Assembly: GCA_965224325.1 (NCBI GenBank)
Contig: CBDCYT010000020.1
Location: 186,001-250,000 of the forward strand
DNA: 64,000 nt
Direction: 5' to 3'
Origin: CBDCMJ01 sp965224325
Lineage (GTDB): Bacteria; Chloroflexota; Dehalococcoidia; Lucifugimonadales; UBA3495
A program made the position numbers and the translations under genes. How positions within the stretch are numbered: the stretch's first letter is position 1; each line of letters starts with the position of its first letter. The notes below the pieces were generated by a model. The model saw only the letters and a list, made by a program, of their open reading frames with translations. It was not told where the DNA came from and made no database searches. Below, piece by piece: positions 1-8,390 of this stretch.

Positions 1-1013
1 CAAGCCGCTGACTTGACCTTTGGTAAGACCTCCCGACCCATGATCTCTATTTGGCGCAGGGCTTCTTCCTGTCCCATGCCGGGCCACTGCATCCTGAAAA
101 TCAGGTAGTTGACCCCCAACTCGTCCCGGTAGCGTAACATCTCCTGAGTCACGTCGTCGGGAGAGCCTAGCAAAAATCTATCTCGGGCCAAGTCTTGATA
201 AGGAGCCGAGAAGCTCTCATTGCCTGGCAAAGCTTTATCCTGGCCCCAGGAGGCGTAAGCTGCGTACTTGGCCTCCAAGTACGGCTGGCTCTCCCGGTAC
301 GCGGTTTCCCGGTCCGCGGCGATATAGAGTTCTCGCATCATGGGTAGTGCTTGCGGGATGGGTTGGCCGGCCTGGTCCAAGCTTTCCCGGTAGGTTTTCA
401 ACTGCCTGGACACCATGGGCACCGTGGCGTGGGGGTTTATGAGCCAGGGGTATCCCCACTTGGCTGCCCTCCGAATGGCAACGTCGTTGTTGGCGGCAAC
501 CCATATAGGAGGATGGGGCCTTTGAACCGGGCGTGTGGTCGGGTTGATCCGAGGCACTTGATAGAACTTGCCGTGAAACTCCACCTCGTCTTCGGTCCAT
601 AAAAGCTTGATTAGCTTGAGAGATTCTCGAGTTCTCGCTACCCGCTCGCCACGCTGCACGCCGAAGGCGGTATATTCCTCGTCCCGGTAGCCGAGGCCAA
701 TACCGAATATAAAGCGGCCTCCGCAGATAGCGTCCATGGTGGCCACGCTTTCGGCTAGGTCCACCGGGTTGTGCAAGGGTAGTAATAAGACAGTGGCGGC
801 GACTTCCATGTCGCCCGCCTCGGCGGCCAGCCTTGCCAGCAGCGGTATGATGGCGCTCATCTGGTAGGGGTGCGATAAGTAGTGCTGACCGGCGCATATC
901 AGGTCGAAACCGGCCTTACGAACGGCCGCGGTCAATTCTACGCTGTCACGTATTTTTTGCGCCATCGACTCTTCCGGAGGGTGCTGAGCGTTGATAAAGA
1001 ATCCCACTTTCAC
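1..1013 (-). CDS. LLM-class flavin-dependent oxidoreductase, 3' end cut by window edge
   Basis: This is a luciferase-like monooxygenase-fold oxidoreductase of the type that usually uses F420 or FMN; the substrate is unknown. I translated it from a GTG at 1013, preceded by GGAGG at 1021-1025 with 7-base spacing. The product begins MKVGFFINAQHPPEE and continues for 337 codons without a stop to the window edge. Recognisable LLM segments are GRFIFGIGLGYRDEEY near residue 100, the LKLIKLLWTEDEVEFHGKFY stretch, and HPPIWVAANND near residue 167. The reading frame ends in TG at position 1, so the real stop may be only one base outside. The longest ATG-started frame in this region (235-897, same strand) is out of frame with this protein and is a shadow. 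Confidence 0.88.
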   Translation of the reverse strand, partial: MKVGFFINAQHPPEESMAQKIRDSVELTAAVRKAGFDLICAGQHYLSHPYQMSAIIPLLARLAAEAGDMEVAATVLLLPLHNPVDLAESVATMDAICGGRFIFGIGLGYRDEEYTAFGVQRGERVARTRESLKLIKLLWTEDEVEFHGKFYQVPRINPTTRPVQRPHPPIWVAANNDVAIRRAAKWGYPWLINPHATVPMVSRQLKTYRESLDQAGQPIPQALPMMRELYIAADRETAYRESQPYLEAKYAAYASWGQDKALPGNESFSAPYQDLARDRFLLGSPDDVTQEMLRYRDELGVNYLIFRMQWPGMGQEEALRQIEIMGREVLPKVKSAA

Positions 1014-1404
1014 TGCCGGTCCTCCACAAGGGAATGAATTATGACCGCGGTTGGCGGTTAAAGCTTGAGACACCGTCTATAGAGAGTTGAGCCAAAACCA
1101 GGGGCTGCACTTGAAGGCTGGCGAAATAGCGCAAAAACGGAACGCGCAACCAGCCAGCGTATCGTATTCTAGCCTTGGAGTTGGGCGCAATCAATCATGG
1201 AAGCGGCACGGCCTCACTAATCCCGGTGTGGTGCGACTTCAAGGCCAACATCTCATGCACGCGGCCCATGGCGGCCGCCCGTCGTTTCATGCCTGATGGA
1301 CTGGAATATGGTCTTGCGGGCTGCCCCGGGACGGGTTAAACTTTCCGCCTAACATGCCCCCGACGTCCAATTTCTTCCCAACCGCTCCCCGGAGGTAGTG
1401 ACCC
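1014..1404. other. Intergenic region between divergent genes
   Basis: These roughly 390 bases separate the divergent LLM oxidoreductase and FAH-family genes. Apart from the two ribosome binding sites at its edges (GGAGG for the minus-strand gene at 1021-1025, GGAGG for the plus-strand gene at 1391-1395) I see no convincing gene, hairpin or repeat. It presumably carries both promoters. Confidence 0.5.
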
Positions 1405-2211
1405 TTGAAGATTGCACGCTTTCGCGCCGGCAGGCGTGTCGCTCATGGTGTGGTTAAAGGAGACGAAGTTGTTGAAATCAGGGGCAGCATCTACTCCCGC
1501 TTCCGTATGACCGATACGGTGCACAAGCTGGCTACGGTTAAGCTGCTGCCCCCCACCGAGCCCACGGAGATGTGGGGGCCCGGCGTGAACTTCGCGAGTC
1601 ACCTAGCCTATGCGGCGTCGGTGTTCGACAACGAGGAAAAGGCCCCGCCGCCGCCGGAACATCCGGAACCTTGGGTGAAACCCCGCAGCTCTTTGACCAG
1701 CCACGACGACCCCATCATCTTGCCACGTGACTCTCAAGGTGAAGTGCACTACGAAGGCGAAGCGGTAGCGGTAATTGGCAAGCAGTGCCGGCGTGTGTCA
1801 CCGTCTGAGGCCCGCAAGTTCATTTTGGGTTACACCTGCGGTAACGACGTGAGCGACCGTACTTGGCAGAACGAGGATTGGAGTTTCTGGCGAGCTAAGG
1901 GCGCAGACACTTTCGCCCCGGTGGGCCCTTGGCTGGAGACGGACGTCAATCCACAAGAGTTGGAGCTGATCGTGCGGCTGAACGGTGAGGAAGTGCAGCG
2001 AGCACACACCAGTGAGATGCTATTCACGTTCTCCGAGATCGTCAGCTATATCAGCCAGCAAGTGACGCTCCGTCCTGGCGACTTGGTATACTCCGGCGCC
2101 ACCGGGGTCACGCGAGCGATGAAGCCTGGAGACGTTGTGGAGGTCGATATACCAGGCATAGGGGTACTGAGCAATCCGGTGACCGTGGAATACGACGCCT
2201 CTGCGCTTTGA
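1405..2211 (+). CDS. Fumarylacetoacetate hydrolase (FAH) family protein
   Basis: A 268-residue soluble protein of the FAH superfamily, whose members hydrolyse, decarboxylate or isomerise 2-oxo acids in aromatic and sugar-acid catabolism. The metal site is visible: HYEGE at 115-119 supplies Glu117 and Glu119, and NDVSDR places the third acidic ligand at Asp148. KGADTFAPVGPW (165-176) and the C-terminal SGATGV loop are family hallmarks, although the last is more often GTP. Start is TTG at 1405 with GGAGG nine bases upstream; the upstream GTG is out of frame. It ends in an ordinary UGA followed by a strong terminator, so UGA is a normal stop in this genome. The exact substrate cannot be told. 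Confidence 0.92.
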   Translation: MKIARFRAGRRVAHGVVKGDEVVEIRGSIYSRFRMTDTVHKLATVKLLPPTEPTEMWGPGVNFASHLAYAASVFDNEEKAPPPPEHPEPWVKPRSSLTSHDDPIILPRDSQGEVHYEGEAVAVIGKQCRRVSPSEARKFILGYTCGNDVSDRTWQNEDWSFWRAKGADTFAPVGPWLETDVNPQELELIVRLNGEEVQRAHTSEMLFTFSEIVSYISQQVTLRPGDLVYSGATGVTRAMKPGDVVEVDIPGIGVLSNPVTVEYDASAL

Positions 2212-2267
2212 CCATCGCGACCGTTGAATGCCGGCATAGCAAAAGCTACGAAAAAGATGAGCACCCA

Positions 2268-2303
2268 GCAGGGCCCCTCAGCTGCGGGGCCCTGCTTATT
2301 TTT
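2268..2303 (+). terminator. Rho-independent terminator after FAH-family gene
   Basis: A perfect 10-bp GC-rich stem (GCAGGGCCCC at 2268-2277 pairing with GGGGCCCTGC at 2286-2295) is followed by TTATTTTTT. It lies 57 bases past the FAH-family stop codon and faces the convergent selenoprotein gene. Confidence 0.9.
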
Positions 2304-2326
2304 TGGCTTCAAACCACTTTAAACCA

Positions 2327-2857
2327 TTAGAGCGCGGACTCGTGCACCATCTCCATTAACTGATCGACTACCCGCCGCGCCGACGCTGCCCCCTCCGCTT
2401 CTTCATGTTCGCCTTCCGGCTGTGGGAAAACGATGAGCCGCAGGTCAGCTAGACCCAGCGCTCTCGATTGGGCCCGGGCCGCTTTTTCGAAAACATCGTG
2501 AGAGACCACGATGGCGGGCACTCCGGCTATCTCCAGGTTAATTCCGTCTCGCACGGAGCCGGAAGTACAGGACCCTCAAGCGCAAACTCCGACCAGCGCC
2601 AGGTCAGCTTGGGAGAGCTCTGACACCGTTGCCGCGGATGCGGGTGCGAATGTATTGGGTTTGACCACCTTGACGGTGGAAGCGGGCTCGCAGCGAAGGT
2701 TAATCTCTTCTTCCAGGCTCCGCCAAAATGACATAACCGAAACGTGACCGTTGAACAGGAAGGCCAATCGGTTGCCCTGCACACCGGTAAGAGGATTTAG
2801 CCCTTTGGTTTGGGGCGCTTCCTGGCCAACCGGGCTGCGCAACTCTATCTTGGGCAT
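2327..2857 (-). CDS. UGSC-family selenoprotein (Sec at residue 94, encoded by UGA 2578-2576)
   Basis: The frame from ATG 2857 (GAGGAGGGG ribosome site just upstream) is interrupted once, by UGA at 2578-2576, and then continues to a stop at 2327, giving 176 residues. The UGA falls exactly in the family signature: VGVCA-Sec-GSCTSGSVRDG, i.e. the U-G-S-C motif that names the UGSC (seleno)protein family, whose non-Sec members have CGSC. A Cys lies two residues before and three after Sec. The C-terminal half (GVPAIVVSHDVFEKAA, FPQPEGE) is normal protein. A candidate SECIS hairpin starts 19 nt after the UGA. The biochemical function of the family is not known to me; a thiol/selenol redox role is inference. 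The upstream gene on this strand is an unrecognised 361-aa protein. Confidence 0.92.
2543..2578 (-). promoter_or_regulatory. Sec UGA and candidate bacterial SECIS of UGSC gene
   Basis: Reading the minus strand, the UGA at 2578-2576 is followed after 18 nt by the stem TCCGT/ACGGA (2557-2553 with 2547-2543) closing a 5-nt loop GCGAG. The loop starts 24 nt after the UGA and has G at its first position, within the published range for bacterial SECIS elements (about 16-37 nt, G in the first two loop bases). The 5-bp stem is the weakest of the four in this window. Confidence 0.65.
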
Positions 2858-3118
2858 GGGACCCCTCCTCAGATTATTTTGATGTACTGAGAATGACGCG
2901 CGACACCTTCGCGCGTTTATTGTCAACTGCGGAGTATTCTCATCTCCGCCTCCAAGGCTTAGCCCGCGATGCTATTCGACCTGACTTCGCCCGATACGCG
3001 GCCATCACGCCGTGGCGGGTGGAGCAATCTTCCACGGACGCCTCGAAGCAAGCGAATGCCCTCCTCACGAATGGTATGAAGAAGACAGCCAGGTTAGCTC
3101 CGGCGCGGTTGCCGCCCA

Positions 3119-4204
3119 CTACCCCGGGAAAGCGACTTCCCGGGTTTGGGCCATACCGCCGGCCTGCATCCAGCCGTGGCAAAGGGCGTTGAAACCCGAG
3201 CCGGAACCCCATCCTCCGGCGACCACAAGCAAGAGGTCTTCCGGGCGGCGGAGGGCCGGTATCATGGCGTCGTCGTTCTCTTGGTCGACGATGTGGGCCC
3301 AGTGAAATGGGTGGCTTGGATTCAAGAACTTGTTAGACTTCATCAGGCCCACGGGCTTACAGGCCAGCTCTTGCAGCTCCTCATGCACTTTGGCGCGGTC
3401 GTAGCCGTCGCGAGCGAGCTTTTGCGCAGTCATGGGCCCCATCACCAGCATCACCTGTCCGCCGCCGCTCATAGCAGCGCTTCCCGATGCGGCAATGCCA
3501 TCGGCCAGCACAGTTAGAACGTCCCGCGCGGTCACGTCGTACCCCGAACCGGTGGCGATATGGTGGGGTGCTTCGCAAGCGAACATGGTGACGCACGATG
3601 CACCCTTGGCATATCCCTGTTCTTCATGAAAGGATTCCCAGGGATTGTTCGGACCTTCCTCCGCTATGCAAAAAGTGTACTTTCCGGGATGCCCCAACGT
3701 GGCCCGGTCGATCTCTCCGGGATAACCGCCGCCCAAATTCCAAAGAATTAGGCGGATGGCCCGGCCCACGCTGGCATTAGCCCTGGAACCGCCCCCAAAG
3801 ACATTGTCGCCCGAGTTGAAACCCATCTGCTGCACCACCGGACCGCTAACGACAGCCAACGGGCTAACGCAATTGGTCGTTGCCTGGACCCCGTTCAAAT
3901 TGAAGGTGTTGTCCAGCATCGCCTCCAGGGCGGCGATTACCACCGGAGCGTATTCGGGCAGGCACCCGGCCATAACGCAGTTAACCGCCACTTTCTCCAC
4001 GGTAGCGATGCGGTTCTTGGGCGGCACCTGGCCTATCACCTCGTCCGGGTCCCGGCCCAGGTGTTTTAACACGGCTTCAACCAAGGGGGCAGTGGGAGGT
4101 ATGGCTGGCAGGCCATCCGTCCAGCCCAGCCGGTAGATGGCCTCGTGGGCCTCCTCCAGACTGTCTACTTCAATGTTTTCGGCAAGGTTTTGGGCGTGTT
4201 CCAT
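3119..4204 (-). CDS. Unrecognised 361-aa protein upstream of the UGSC selenoprotein gene
   Basis: Starts at ATG 4204 (MEHAQNLAENIEVDSLEEA) with GGAG seven bases upstream; a longer frame to 4351 has no better start. I do not recognise a characterised family. Visible features: an N-terminal helical start with GWTDGLPAIPPT near residue 35, conserved-looking NCVMAGCLPEYAPVV near 75, a glycine/asparagine-rich middle (GFNSGDNVFGGGSRANASVGRA), a central segment with ESFHEEQGYAKGASCVTMFACEAPHH, and a C-terminal AGGWGSGSGFNALCHGW. No signal peptide or membrane segment is evident. The gene is co-oriented with and 261 bases upstream of the UGSC selenoprotein gene, suggesting a functional pair. Its last codons contain a CCCGGGAA/TTCCCGGG inverted repeat (about 3123-3144). 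Confidence 0.75.
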   Translation of the reverse strand: MEHAQNLAENIEVDSLEEAHEAIYRLGWTDGLPAIPPTAPLVEAVLKHLGRDPDEVIGQVPPKNRIATVEKVAVNCVMAGCLPEYAPVVIAALEAMLDNTFNLNGVQATTNCVSPLAVVSGPVVQQMGFNSGDNVFGGGSRANASVGRAIRLILWNLGGGYPGEIDRATLGHPGKYTFCIAEEGPNNPWESFHEEQGYAKGASCVTMFACEAPHHIATGSGYDVTARDVLTVLADGIAASGSAAMSGGGQVMLVMGPMTAQKLARDGYDRAKVHEELQELACKPVGLMKSNKFLNPSHPFHWAHIVDQENDDAMIPALRRPEDLLLVVAGGWGSGSGFNALCHGWMQAGGMAQTREVAFPG

Positions 4205-4271
4205 ATTGGAGCTCCGGCCGATGAGGCTAATCTTGCTAGATTCTAAGGGGAAAGGCTTGCGTCTAACGGCC

Positions 4272-5534
4272 TCAGAACCGCAACAGCTTGTGGAATGCGG
4301 CCTCGCTGCGGTGAGGGCCCACGACGGCCAGCCTGAGTTTGTCAGCGTCAAAGAGTTTCTGGGCTACTCGGGCCACGCCGGCCGTGGTAACCTCGTCAAT
4401 TCGTTGCACAGCCTCGTCCGGGGTTGCGACCCGGTTTTGCAACATTTCCTGGGCGGACAGCCAGGAGGCCACCGAGCGAGTGTCTTCCAGCCTCAACAAA
4501 AGCCTCCCTTTGGTGTACTCCTTCGCCTTGGTAAGCTCCTCGGGCGGAGCTTCATGCTGCATTTGCCCGAGGTCGTCGATGACAGCGCGGACGGCGGCCC
4601 GGCTTTTCTTGGGTTCGACGCCGCAGTAGATAACCAGCGAGCCGCAGTCGCGGAAGTGGGACGTCGAGCTGTTCACGTCGTAGGCCAAGCTCTGGCGTTC
4701 CCGCAGGTTCAGGAACAATCGGCTGCTCATGCCGTCGCCCAATATTACGTTCAAGAGGGTCAGGTTGTAGCGGTCCGGGTCGTGCAGTGAGAGGCCGGGT
4801 AAGGCGACGCAAAGGTGGGTCTGTTCGGTCCGGCGCTGCTCCATTCGGATCACGGGCCCCATGTCGCTAAGGGTTACCGGCTCCCACTCCAAAGATGGGC
4901 CGGGTTGCCAGTCGGCGGTCGTCTCTTCCAGTAGCTCCAAAACCTCTTGGTGGGTGACGTTGCCCGCAACGGCCACCACGGTATTGGAGGGATTGTACTG
5001 ACGGTGCATGTACTCGACGATTTCATCTCGGGTGATGGCGCTAACCGAATCCGCGGTGCCGCCCACGTCCCGGCCCATAGCCTGATCAGGCCAGAGCGCT
5101 TCATCTATGAGGAGGTCTGCTCTATAGGTGGGGTGATCAAAGGTCATCCGCAACTCTTCCTGAATCACCTCCCGTTCTTTTTCCAGCTCCTCAGGGTCCA
5201 GCAGCGGATTGAGAATCAGGTCCAGCAGCACGGCGAAGGCCTGCCGGAAGTGGGGCTGAGCGACCTTGCACCAGAAGAAGGTCATTTCCCGGTCGGTGCT
5301 GGCGTTCATAACGCCTCCCACCCCTTCGATGGCCTCGCTGACGGCTTGGGCGGTGGGCCAGTGCTTTGTCCCCTTGAAGGGAAGATGTTCGAGAAAGTGG
5401 GATAGCCCGGCTTGCTCCGGGGTCTCATATCGGGAACCTGCTCCGACACATATGACGATGGACACAGACCGTGTATGGGGCATGGTGGACGTTAGAACCC
5501 GTAGTTGGTTGTCAAGAACCGAACGTTCGTACAT
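4272..5534 (-). CDS. M16-family zinc metallopeptidase (processing-protease-like)
   Basis: A 420-residue pitrilysin/insulinase-family protein, close in length to the half-size bacterial M16B enzymes. The inverted zinc motif HFLEH is at residues 46-50 (His46, Glu49 catalytic, His50), with the third ligand Glu about 77 residues later in EREVIQEEL (around 126). The second domain shows the usual RTEQTHLCVALPGLS and DGMSSRLFLNLRERQSLAY signatures. No signal peptide, so probably cytoplasmic. M16B proteins often occur as an active and an inactive partner; no partner is adjacent here. The gene lies 67 bases upstream of the 361-aa gene on the same strand. Confidence 0.93.
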   Translation of the reverse strand: MYERSVLDNQLRVLTSTMPHTRSVSIVICVGAGSRYETPEQAGLSHFLEHLPFKGTKHWPTAQAVSEAIEGVGGVMNASTDREMTFFWCKVAQPHFRQAFAVLLDLILNPLLDPEELEKEREVIQEELRMTFDHPTYRADLLIDEALWPDQAMGRDVGGTADSVSAITRDEIVEYMHRQYNPSNTVVAVAGNVTHQEVLELLEETTADWQPGPSLEWEPVTLSDMGPVIRMEQRRTEQTHLCVALPGLSLHDPDRYNLTLLNVILGDGMSSRLFLNLRERQSLAYDVNSSTSHFRDCGSLVIYCGVEPKKSRAAVRAVIDDLGQMQHEAPPEELTKAKEYTKGRLLLRLEDTRSVASWLSAQEMLQNRVATPDEAVQRIDEVTTAGVARVAQKLFDADKLRLAVVGPHRSEAAFHKLLRF

Positions 5535-5618
5535 TCTGAATCACCATAAATTCTTATTCCCTGCGCGGTGCGGTAGGGGCGTCCATGGAGTCCTTGCGCC
5601 GCTCGCGTTCAGGGAGTC

Positions 5619-5647
5619 GAGGCGCCCGCCCCCTGGGCGGGCGCCTC
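5619..5647 (-). terminator. Strong hairpin after MBL-fold gene
   Basis: A perfect 12-bp stem GAGGCGCCCGCC (5619-5630) with GGCGGGCGCCTC (5636-5647) and a 5-base loop lies 8 bases past the stop of the MBL-fold gene. There is no U-tract on either strand, so it is either a U-less terminator or an mRNA-end stabilising hairpin. Confidence 0.6.
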
Positions 5648-5655
5648 GGTCTTCA

Positions 5656-6291
5656 CTAGGAGGACCAGGCCACGTCTCCACACAGGTCTTCCGAATGGGA
5701 CCTGGACGCGAAACCCTGGTATTCATGCCGGGCGTCTCCAATGGTGGTGTCCAGGCCGTGCCCAGGGTAAACGGCGGTGTCGTCGGGCAGCACCAAGAGT
5801 TTGCGAGTAATGCTGTCTATAACTGTTCTCAGGTCGCCGGGACTGCCAGTTCTCCCCGGTCCTCCCGGGAACAAGGTATCCCCGGAGAACAAGTGCTTTC
5901 CGGTCAGGAAACACCTGCCGCCTTCAGTATGGCCTGGTGTAGCCAGCACCTGGAGTTCCCGGTTGCCGAAGCGGATCACGTCGCCGTCCTTCAAATCGGT
6001 ATCGGGCGGCCGGGGGAGCGCGGGGGCGTCCTGAGTGCCTATGCCCACCGGCGCGTCCACGTTGGCAGTGATTTGATCGAACCCCAACAGGTGGTCCTGA
6101 TGCCGATGGGTGATAAGGATATTACTGATCTTGACTTCGCCGATCTCGTTCAAGAGCTTTTCCGGTTCTGCGGGGGTGTCAATGATGATCCCCTCGTTGG
6201 TTTCCGGACAGACTAGGATGTAACCGTTGTTATCGTAAGGTCCCATGTTGATCTTGGTGATCCTGACGTCGCCGTCATAGTGGAGGGCCAT
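5656..6291 (-). CDS. MBL-fold metallo-hydrolase (glyoxalase II-like)
   Basis: Metallo-beta-lactamase-fold hydrolase of 211 residues. The dinuclear metal motif THRHQDH is at 61-67, followed by PGHTEGG, SGDTLFPGGPGRTG and YPGHG, the order seen in glyoxalase II-like MBL proteins. The usual reaction is hydrolysis of a thioester or related ester; the substrate here is not evident. ATG 6291 is preferred over the in-frame ATG at 6306 because AGGAGG precedes it with proper spacing. A strong hairpin follows the stop. Confidence 0.92.
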   Translation of the reverse strand: MALHYDGDVRITKINMGPYDNNGYILVCPETNEGIIIDTPAEPEKLLNEIGEVKISNILITHRHQDHLLGFDQITANVDAPVGIGTQDAPALPRPPDTDLKDGDVIRFGNRELQVLATPGHTEGGRCFLTGKHLFSGDTLFPGGPGRTGSPGDLRTVIDSITRKLLVLPDDTAVYPGHGLDTTIGDARHEYQGFASRSHSEDLCGDVAWSS

Positions 6292-6798
6292 GTTTCTCCT
6301 CCTCATATTAGCTGAGTGCCCGGTTCATTCTATCAAAAAAATCGGAACGGCGGCGGGATAGCGCCGCCGGATAGCTTTGCACCTGAGCGTACGCTGGCGT
6401 ACGACGAACAAGCCGTTTCCCAGCCGTTTCTAGAAGAGGAGAAAGTTTGAGTCTCGAATTCTCAGCATTTGCCTGCGGAAGAGTGGCTATCCGGGAGACC
6501 ATCGGCGTAGAGGTAAATTAGCGCTTTAGTAATTCAACGGAAAAGTACGAAGACGGACAGGACACCATATATGTCTTCCACGACAGCCTGGAAAGGGCCA
6601 TTAAGACAGGGCAACCGCGTCAAAAAGCAGCTGTGTAGATTTCGACGGTAAGGCCCGAAATCCATGACCTTTGGGGCGGCGCGTCAAACATACGCCCAAT
6701 AAACCGTTTCAGCCACGCGGCCTCTGCGCTGGACAACGCCCCAAAGCCGTTATCCTAATCTAAGGTTGAATCGAGACGCGATTGCCCTGGATGGTAGC
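6292..6798. other. Intergenic region without convincing gene
   Basis: Roughly 500 bases upstream of the MBL-fold gene. One 64-codon minus-strand frame (6308-6502) lacks a recognisable ribosome site and resembles nothing known to me. No hairpin, tRNA-like or riboswitch-like structure was recognised. It ends at a small mobile-element-like repeat. Confidence 0.4.
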
Positions 6799-7028
6799 CA
6801 GGGCCTTTTCACTTTCTGGGTTGGCTTGCATGGTTCCCGTCATTCCTGCGAAACCCGTCATTCCCGCGAAAGCGGGAATCCAGAGACCTTTGCGACAGGA
6901 AGGCTGGCATTGGACAGACAGCCTTGGATTCCCGCTCCCCGATCGGGGTCGGGGACAAGCTTCGCGGGAATGACGGAAGCGGGGGAATGACGGAAGCGGG
7001 GGAATGACGGAAGAATGAAAAGGCCCTA
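6799..7028. repeat. Family B MITE-like element, copy 1
   Basis: About 230 bp bounded by inverted ends AGGGCCTTTTCA (from 6800) and TGAAAAGGCCCT (ending 7027). The element is flanked by near-identical 9-mers, GATGGTAGC (6790-6798) and GATGGTTGC (7029-7037), as expected of a target-site duplication. The interior carries CGTCATTCCCGCGAAAGCGG and ATTCCCGCTCCCCGATCGGG type palindromes shared with other repeats in the window, plus a short GAATGACGGAAGCGGGG tandem. It encodes nothing plausible. Confidence 0.75.
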
Positions 7029-7129
7029 GATGGTTGCTGCCCGGCTTGACAAGCATATCCGAGGCGCATAATTTAGTTTGCAGCGCTTGCCCCGGTTTTT
7101 AGGCGCGAATCCGACGTGAGGTAAGACCC

Positions 7130-8329
7130 ATGCCCAGGCTTGAGCTTCTCAGCGAAGTCCAGCGAAAGATGCTCCAAATGTTCCCCTGCTTGGAGCACGA
7201 CGATACTCCGTGGACCCCGATGGGCAAACCATTGTTCGAGTCCAAGTTGGCATTGGTTACCTCCGCGGGACTGCACCTGCGGGGAGATAAGCCCTTCGTC
7301 ACCGACCACCATGGCCGCGGCGATTCCTCCTACCGGGTTATACCGCGGTCCACCAAGGCCGAGGACATCCTCCAAAGCCACGTCAGCATAGGATTCGACC
7401 ATACCGGAATCTACCGGGACATAAACGTCACCTTTCCCATGGACCTCGTGCAGGAGTTGGTGGACCAGGGTGTCGTGGGTTCCCTGGGTGAGAACTACTA
7501 CTCGTTCATGGGGGCGCTCCGCAACGCGTCGGCAGTCGCCGAGCACACCGGCCCTGAAGTGGCCGGAAGGCTTCTGGACGAAGGGGTGGAGGTTGTGCTG
7601 CTAACCCCCACTTGACCCCTCTGCTCGCACGCGGTCAGCGTGCTTGCCAGGTGCTTCGAGGAAGCGGGAATCTCCACCACCGGGACCGTGTTCGTCAAGG
7701 AACACGCGGAGAGGGTCAAGCCGCCCCGGATGCTCTGGGTCCCCTTCGGTTTCGGAAACGCCCTGGGCAAGGCCGGCGATCCCGGTCTGCAACACCAAAT
7801 CCTAAGTGCTGCCTTGGACCTGTTGGACAGGAAGCAGGGACCGGTGCTGGAGGAGTTCCCCGACGACACCGCCCCGGAGGTGCTGCTCCAAGCCTCGGCG
7901 GCAGACCACTCCGGCGATGGCCGTGGGCTCAACCCGGCGGACGAATTGACGGCGCTGCGTCCTTACTACGAGCGATGGGTGGAAAAACAAAATGGCCGCA
8001 CCCAGGTGGGCCTGTGCGGTGTGCCGCAACACCGATTCCGTGGCGTGGTCCGGTTCCTGGAAGGCTATAGCCGCGGCGAAACGCAGGACACTGAGGAGCG
8101 TCCCGAAGGGATCACCGTGCCTCAGTACGTACGCTACTGTGCCGACGACCTAAAGGCGTTCTACTACGAGGCCAAGATGGAGCAGCGGCCGGACTCGTCC
8201 GACTCTCAGGTGCACGAGTGGTTTTGGAGCGAGACCGCCATGGCGCAACTGATGGTCAAGCTAGCCGGGCACATGGCGGAGTCGGACGACGCCGAAACCA
8301 AGGCCATCCCCTACGGCTTGGCGCGGTAG
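7130..8329 (+). CDS. GrdB/PrdB-like selenoprotein (Sec at residue 162, UGA 7613-7615)
   Basis: A 399-residue member of the glycine/sarcosine/betaine/D-proline reductase selenoprotein-B family. The frame from ATG 7130 (GAGG upstream) is interrupted only by UGA 7613-7615, within EVVLLTPT-Sec-PLCSHAVSVLARCFEEAGI. In this family the PT-U-xxC motif carries the catalytic selenol that attacks the substrate or cofactor adduct. The downstream frame continues without interruption to YGLAR at 8329. A near-ideal SECIS follows the UGA. In clostridia GrdB works with GrdA and GrdC/D, and PrdB with PrdA; none of those partners is nearby, so this is a stand-alone member as often seen in aerobic environmental genomes, and its substrate is unknown. 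Its last 38 bases are duplicated beyond the adjacent toxin-antitoxin module. Confidence 0.93.
7613..7643 (+). promoter_or_regulatory. Sec UGA and bacterial SECIS of GrdB-like gene
   Basis: UGA 7613-7615 is followed after 11 nt by a perfect 6-bp stem GCACGC/GCGTGC (7627-7632 with 7638-7643) closing the 5-nt loop GGTCA. The loop begins 18 nt after the UGA and starts GGU, like the SelB-binding GGUC loop of the E. coli fdhF SECIS. This is the best SECIS match in the window. Confidence 0.85.
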
Positions 8330-8333
8330 GGGG
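8296..8333 (+). repeat. 38-bp direct repeat, copy 1 (3' end of GrdB-like gene)
   Basis: The last codons and stop of the GrdB-like gene (AACCAAGGCCATC...GCGGTAGGGGG) recur at 9238-9275 with 36 of 38 bases identical. The two copies bracket the VapBC-type module. Confidence 0.85.
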
Positions 8334-8390
8334 CCGGGCGGCTGTTGCTCCACCAAAATGCCGGGGCCTCGCGCTGGGTGGTGGCGGTCT

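Noticed and set aside
235..897. A 220-codon ATG-started frame on the minus strand
   Set aside because: It is a shadow of the LLM oxidoreductase read in another frame of the same strand; the GTG-started frame gives a clear family protein with a ribosome site.
5266..6216. A 316-codon plus-strand frame
   Set aside because: Antisense to the M16 peptidase and MBL-fold genes, low-complexity product, no ribosome site.
6840..7015. Short repeats suggesting a CRISPR array
   Set aside because: The repeated units are palindromic ATTCCCGC/GCGGGAAT blocks inside inverted-ended elements, with irregular spacing and no cas genes.
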